DNA of 64,000 bases from Clostridiales bacterium (GTDB lineage: Bacteria; Bacillota; Clostridia; Saccharofermentanales; Saccharofermentanaceae). Under the pieces are notes generated by a model. It searched no databases. It was given only the letters and a program-made list of their open reading frames with translations, and was not told the origin of the DNA. The stretch is from assembly GCA_017545245.1 (NCBI GenBank), contig JAFWPB010000015.1, forward strand, positions 29,056 through 93,055, given 5' to 3'. The position numbers and the translations under genes are program-made. This document shows, piece after piece, positions 62,900 through 64,000 of this stretch (positions are counted from its first letter, which is position 1; each line of letters starts with the position of its first letter).

Positions 62900-63733
62900 T
62901 TACTTTGCACTCGGAGCTGACCCCTCCGGGCATGGCTTATTCTCCATGATCGTACCAATCAGGCCGGAGAACAATTCATCATACCGCTTTGCCTTGTCGC
63001 CCATTTTCACGATCGATCCATACAAAGACAACGGAATCGTTCTTCCTTCAAAATCGATACATTCTCCGTTCTTTTCCAGGATCTTCCTGCAGATTTCTTC
63101 GGCGTAAGCAGAATCGGAACTGTTCGTCAGCATGATGAACTCGTCCCCGCCGATACGGAAGACGATATCGTCTTCTCCTGCACATTCCTGCATGCGTCTC
63201 ATTGATTCCAGAATGGCCAGGTCACCGGCTTTTCTCGAGATCTCGTTGATCGGGATCAGGCTGTTGATGTCACAGCACACAAACCAGCAATCTCTTCTCG
63301 TCTGGAACAGATCATACAATTCACTGATGTCAAATACTCTTCTCGGATTCATATTCTCATCTCCTTTCTCCCCGGATATTCTCATCCTGGGGAACAGCCC
63401 GGAAGCACGGGGATTCTCCCTGTACTCCGAAGGCAAAACATACCATACCTGCCGAAAAGCTCTTGCGAATGCTTCGTTACTGGAATAGCCGTACATCAGT
63501 GCGACATCCAGGACACTCATTTCGGGCGATTCAGCCAGTGTTTGTGCGGCTTTCGTCATCCTTCTCCGGATCAGGTAATCCCTCACCGAAATATGGTTGA
63601 CAAAGCGGAAGATCTTCTCGAGAGAGGACCGCGAGCAATAGCACGCCGTCGCGATATCCTCCGTATGGATATCCTCAGTTATGTGCTTTTCTATATACTC
63701 CAAGGCTTCCGCCAAAAGATCCAGATGCTGCAT
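62900..63733 (-). CDS. AraC-type regulator fused to a GGDEF domain
   Basis: 277 residues. Residues 1 to about 108 are an AraC/XylS pair of helix-turn-helix motifs (TEDIATACYCSRSSLEKIFRFV and SVLDVALMYGYSSNEAFARAFRQ). Residues about 128-265 resemble a GGDEF domain with RIGGDEFIML intact. The domain lacks some usual N-terminal strands, so cyclase activity is uncertain; it could bind GTP or c-di-GMP and control DNA binding. GGAAGGAG precedes the ATG. Upstream, 63734-64000 holds no gene that I can support; GGGTTGTCTCA at about 63852 resembles the left arms of the LRR terminators. Confidence 0.85.
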   Translation of the reverse strand: MQHLDLLAEALEYIEKHITEDIHTEDIATACYCSRSSLEKIFRFVNHISVRDYLIRRRMTKAAQTLAESPEMSVLDVALMYGYSSNEAFARAFRQVWYVLPSEYRENPRASGLFPRMRISGEKGDENMNPRRVFDISELYDLFQTRRDCWFVCCDINSLIPINEISRKAGDLAILESMRRMQECAGEDDIVFRIGGDEFIMLTNSSDSAYAEEICRKILEKNGECIDFEGRTIPLSLYGSIVKMGDKAKRYDELFSGLIGTIMENKPCPEGSAPSAK

Positions 63734-64000
63734 ACTCTCTCCTTCCCGGGAATTGTATTTTCGATCTTGATTTTAGTATAGCAGAATCCACACACCCTTC
63801 TTGATATTTTGAGTAAAAAGCATGTGCGATACACCAGTGTTTTCAAACCAGTCAAAAAGGGGGTTGTCTCAAAATGTTCTGTTTCATTGAAGCCCTGATT
63901 TCGGCCATATATTAGCGAATCAGGTAAATACCTGAAGTCTTTTGGGGTCAGCTACGCGCCAGAGCTTTTCGAGCAGTGGGATAGGGGCGATAAGTCGTAA

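Noticed and set aside
63840..64000. End of an insertion sequence at the right edge
   Set aside because: GGGTTGTCTCA looks like some IS ends, but no transposase fragment, inverted partner or target repeat is visible; it also matches the LRR terminator loop.

Overview
The window looks like the chromosome of a Gram-positive anaerobe of the class Clostridia. Pointers are very large secreted leucine-rich-repeat (LRR) proteins with Thr-Pro linkers and DUF4214 modules, strong AGGAGG-type ribosome sites, consensus sigma-A promoters, an IscR-type Rrf2 regulator beside NifS/NifU genes, ferredoxin-type aldo/keto reductase, MetE plus a short MetF, and ECF-type sigma/anti-sigma genes. A rumen or gut member of Lachnospiraceae or Saccharofermentanaceae would fit, but I cannot fix the family from sequence alone. 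No phage, transposase or plasmid gene is visible; this is ordinary chromosome with lineage-specific surface and transport loci.

Layout. 1-2.8 kb: an Rsm22-type methyltransferase and an esterase, both leftward. 2.9-16.7 kb: three giant exported repeat proteins, rightward, each followed by a terminator of related design; the last two share promoter-like sequence and almost identical fibronectin-type C-terminal segments. 16.8-21.7 kb: an ATP-grasp/DUF2156 fusion, tRNA-Val, the nicotinate/nicotinamide salvage pair pncA-pncB, and two small genes. 21.8-25.9 kb: a three-gene ABC exporter behind a classic MerR operator, its MerR regulator facing it, then a barstar/barnase immunity-toxin pair whose barnase is a lipoprotein. 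26.2-34.1 kb: aspS, an XRE/DUF2975 operon with twin operators at its promoter, and a heterodimeric ABC exporter. 34.4-41.4 kb: sulfur metabolism (LysR regulator, metE, metF, cysE, nifU, nifS). 41.5-44 kb: sigma factor, anti-sigma-like membrane protein and a lipoprotein metalloprotease. 44.2-48.1 kb: DHH phosphoesterase, Rrf2 regulator, and a metal efflux ATPase with its HMA domain as a separate gene. 48.1-54.1 kb: an FkbH/ACP/MBOAT/SGNH operon, in layout like a dlt operon with FkbH in place of DltA. 54.3-64 kb: an SPFH protein with an Arc-like partner, aldo/keto reductase, a double glycosyltransferase, three tandem zinc-ribbon membrane paralogues, an SGNH hydrolase and an AraC-GGDEF fusion.

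Two genome-scale signals are the most unusual content. (1) A 40-bp inverted-repeat unit (arms near CATTACCGCC and GGCGGTAATG) occurs eight times in three intergenic places, as arrays whose gaps are 11, 23 or 33 bp, about whole helical turns. (2) The 9-mer AGTGCTTTT (or its complement) occurs about 33 times, in genes and between genes, where about 0.5 is expected; it resembles a DNA-uptake or other genome-marking word. Three of the 33 copies lie in or at the edge of the 40-bp units.
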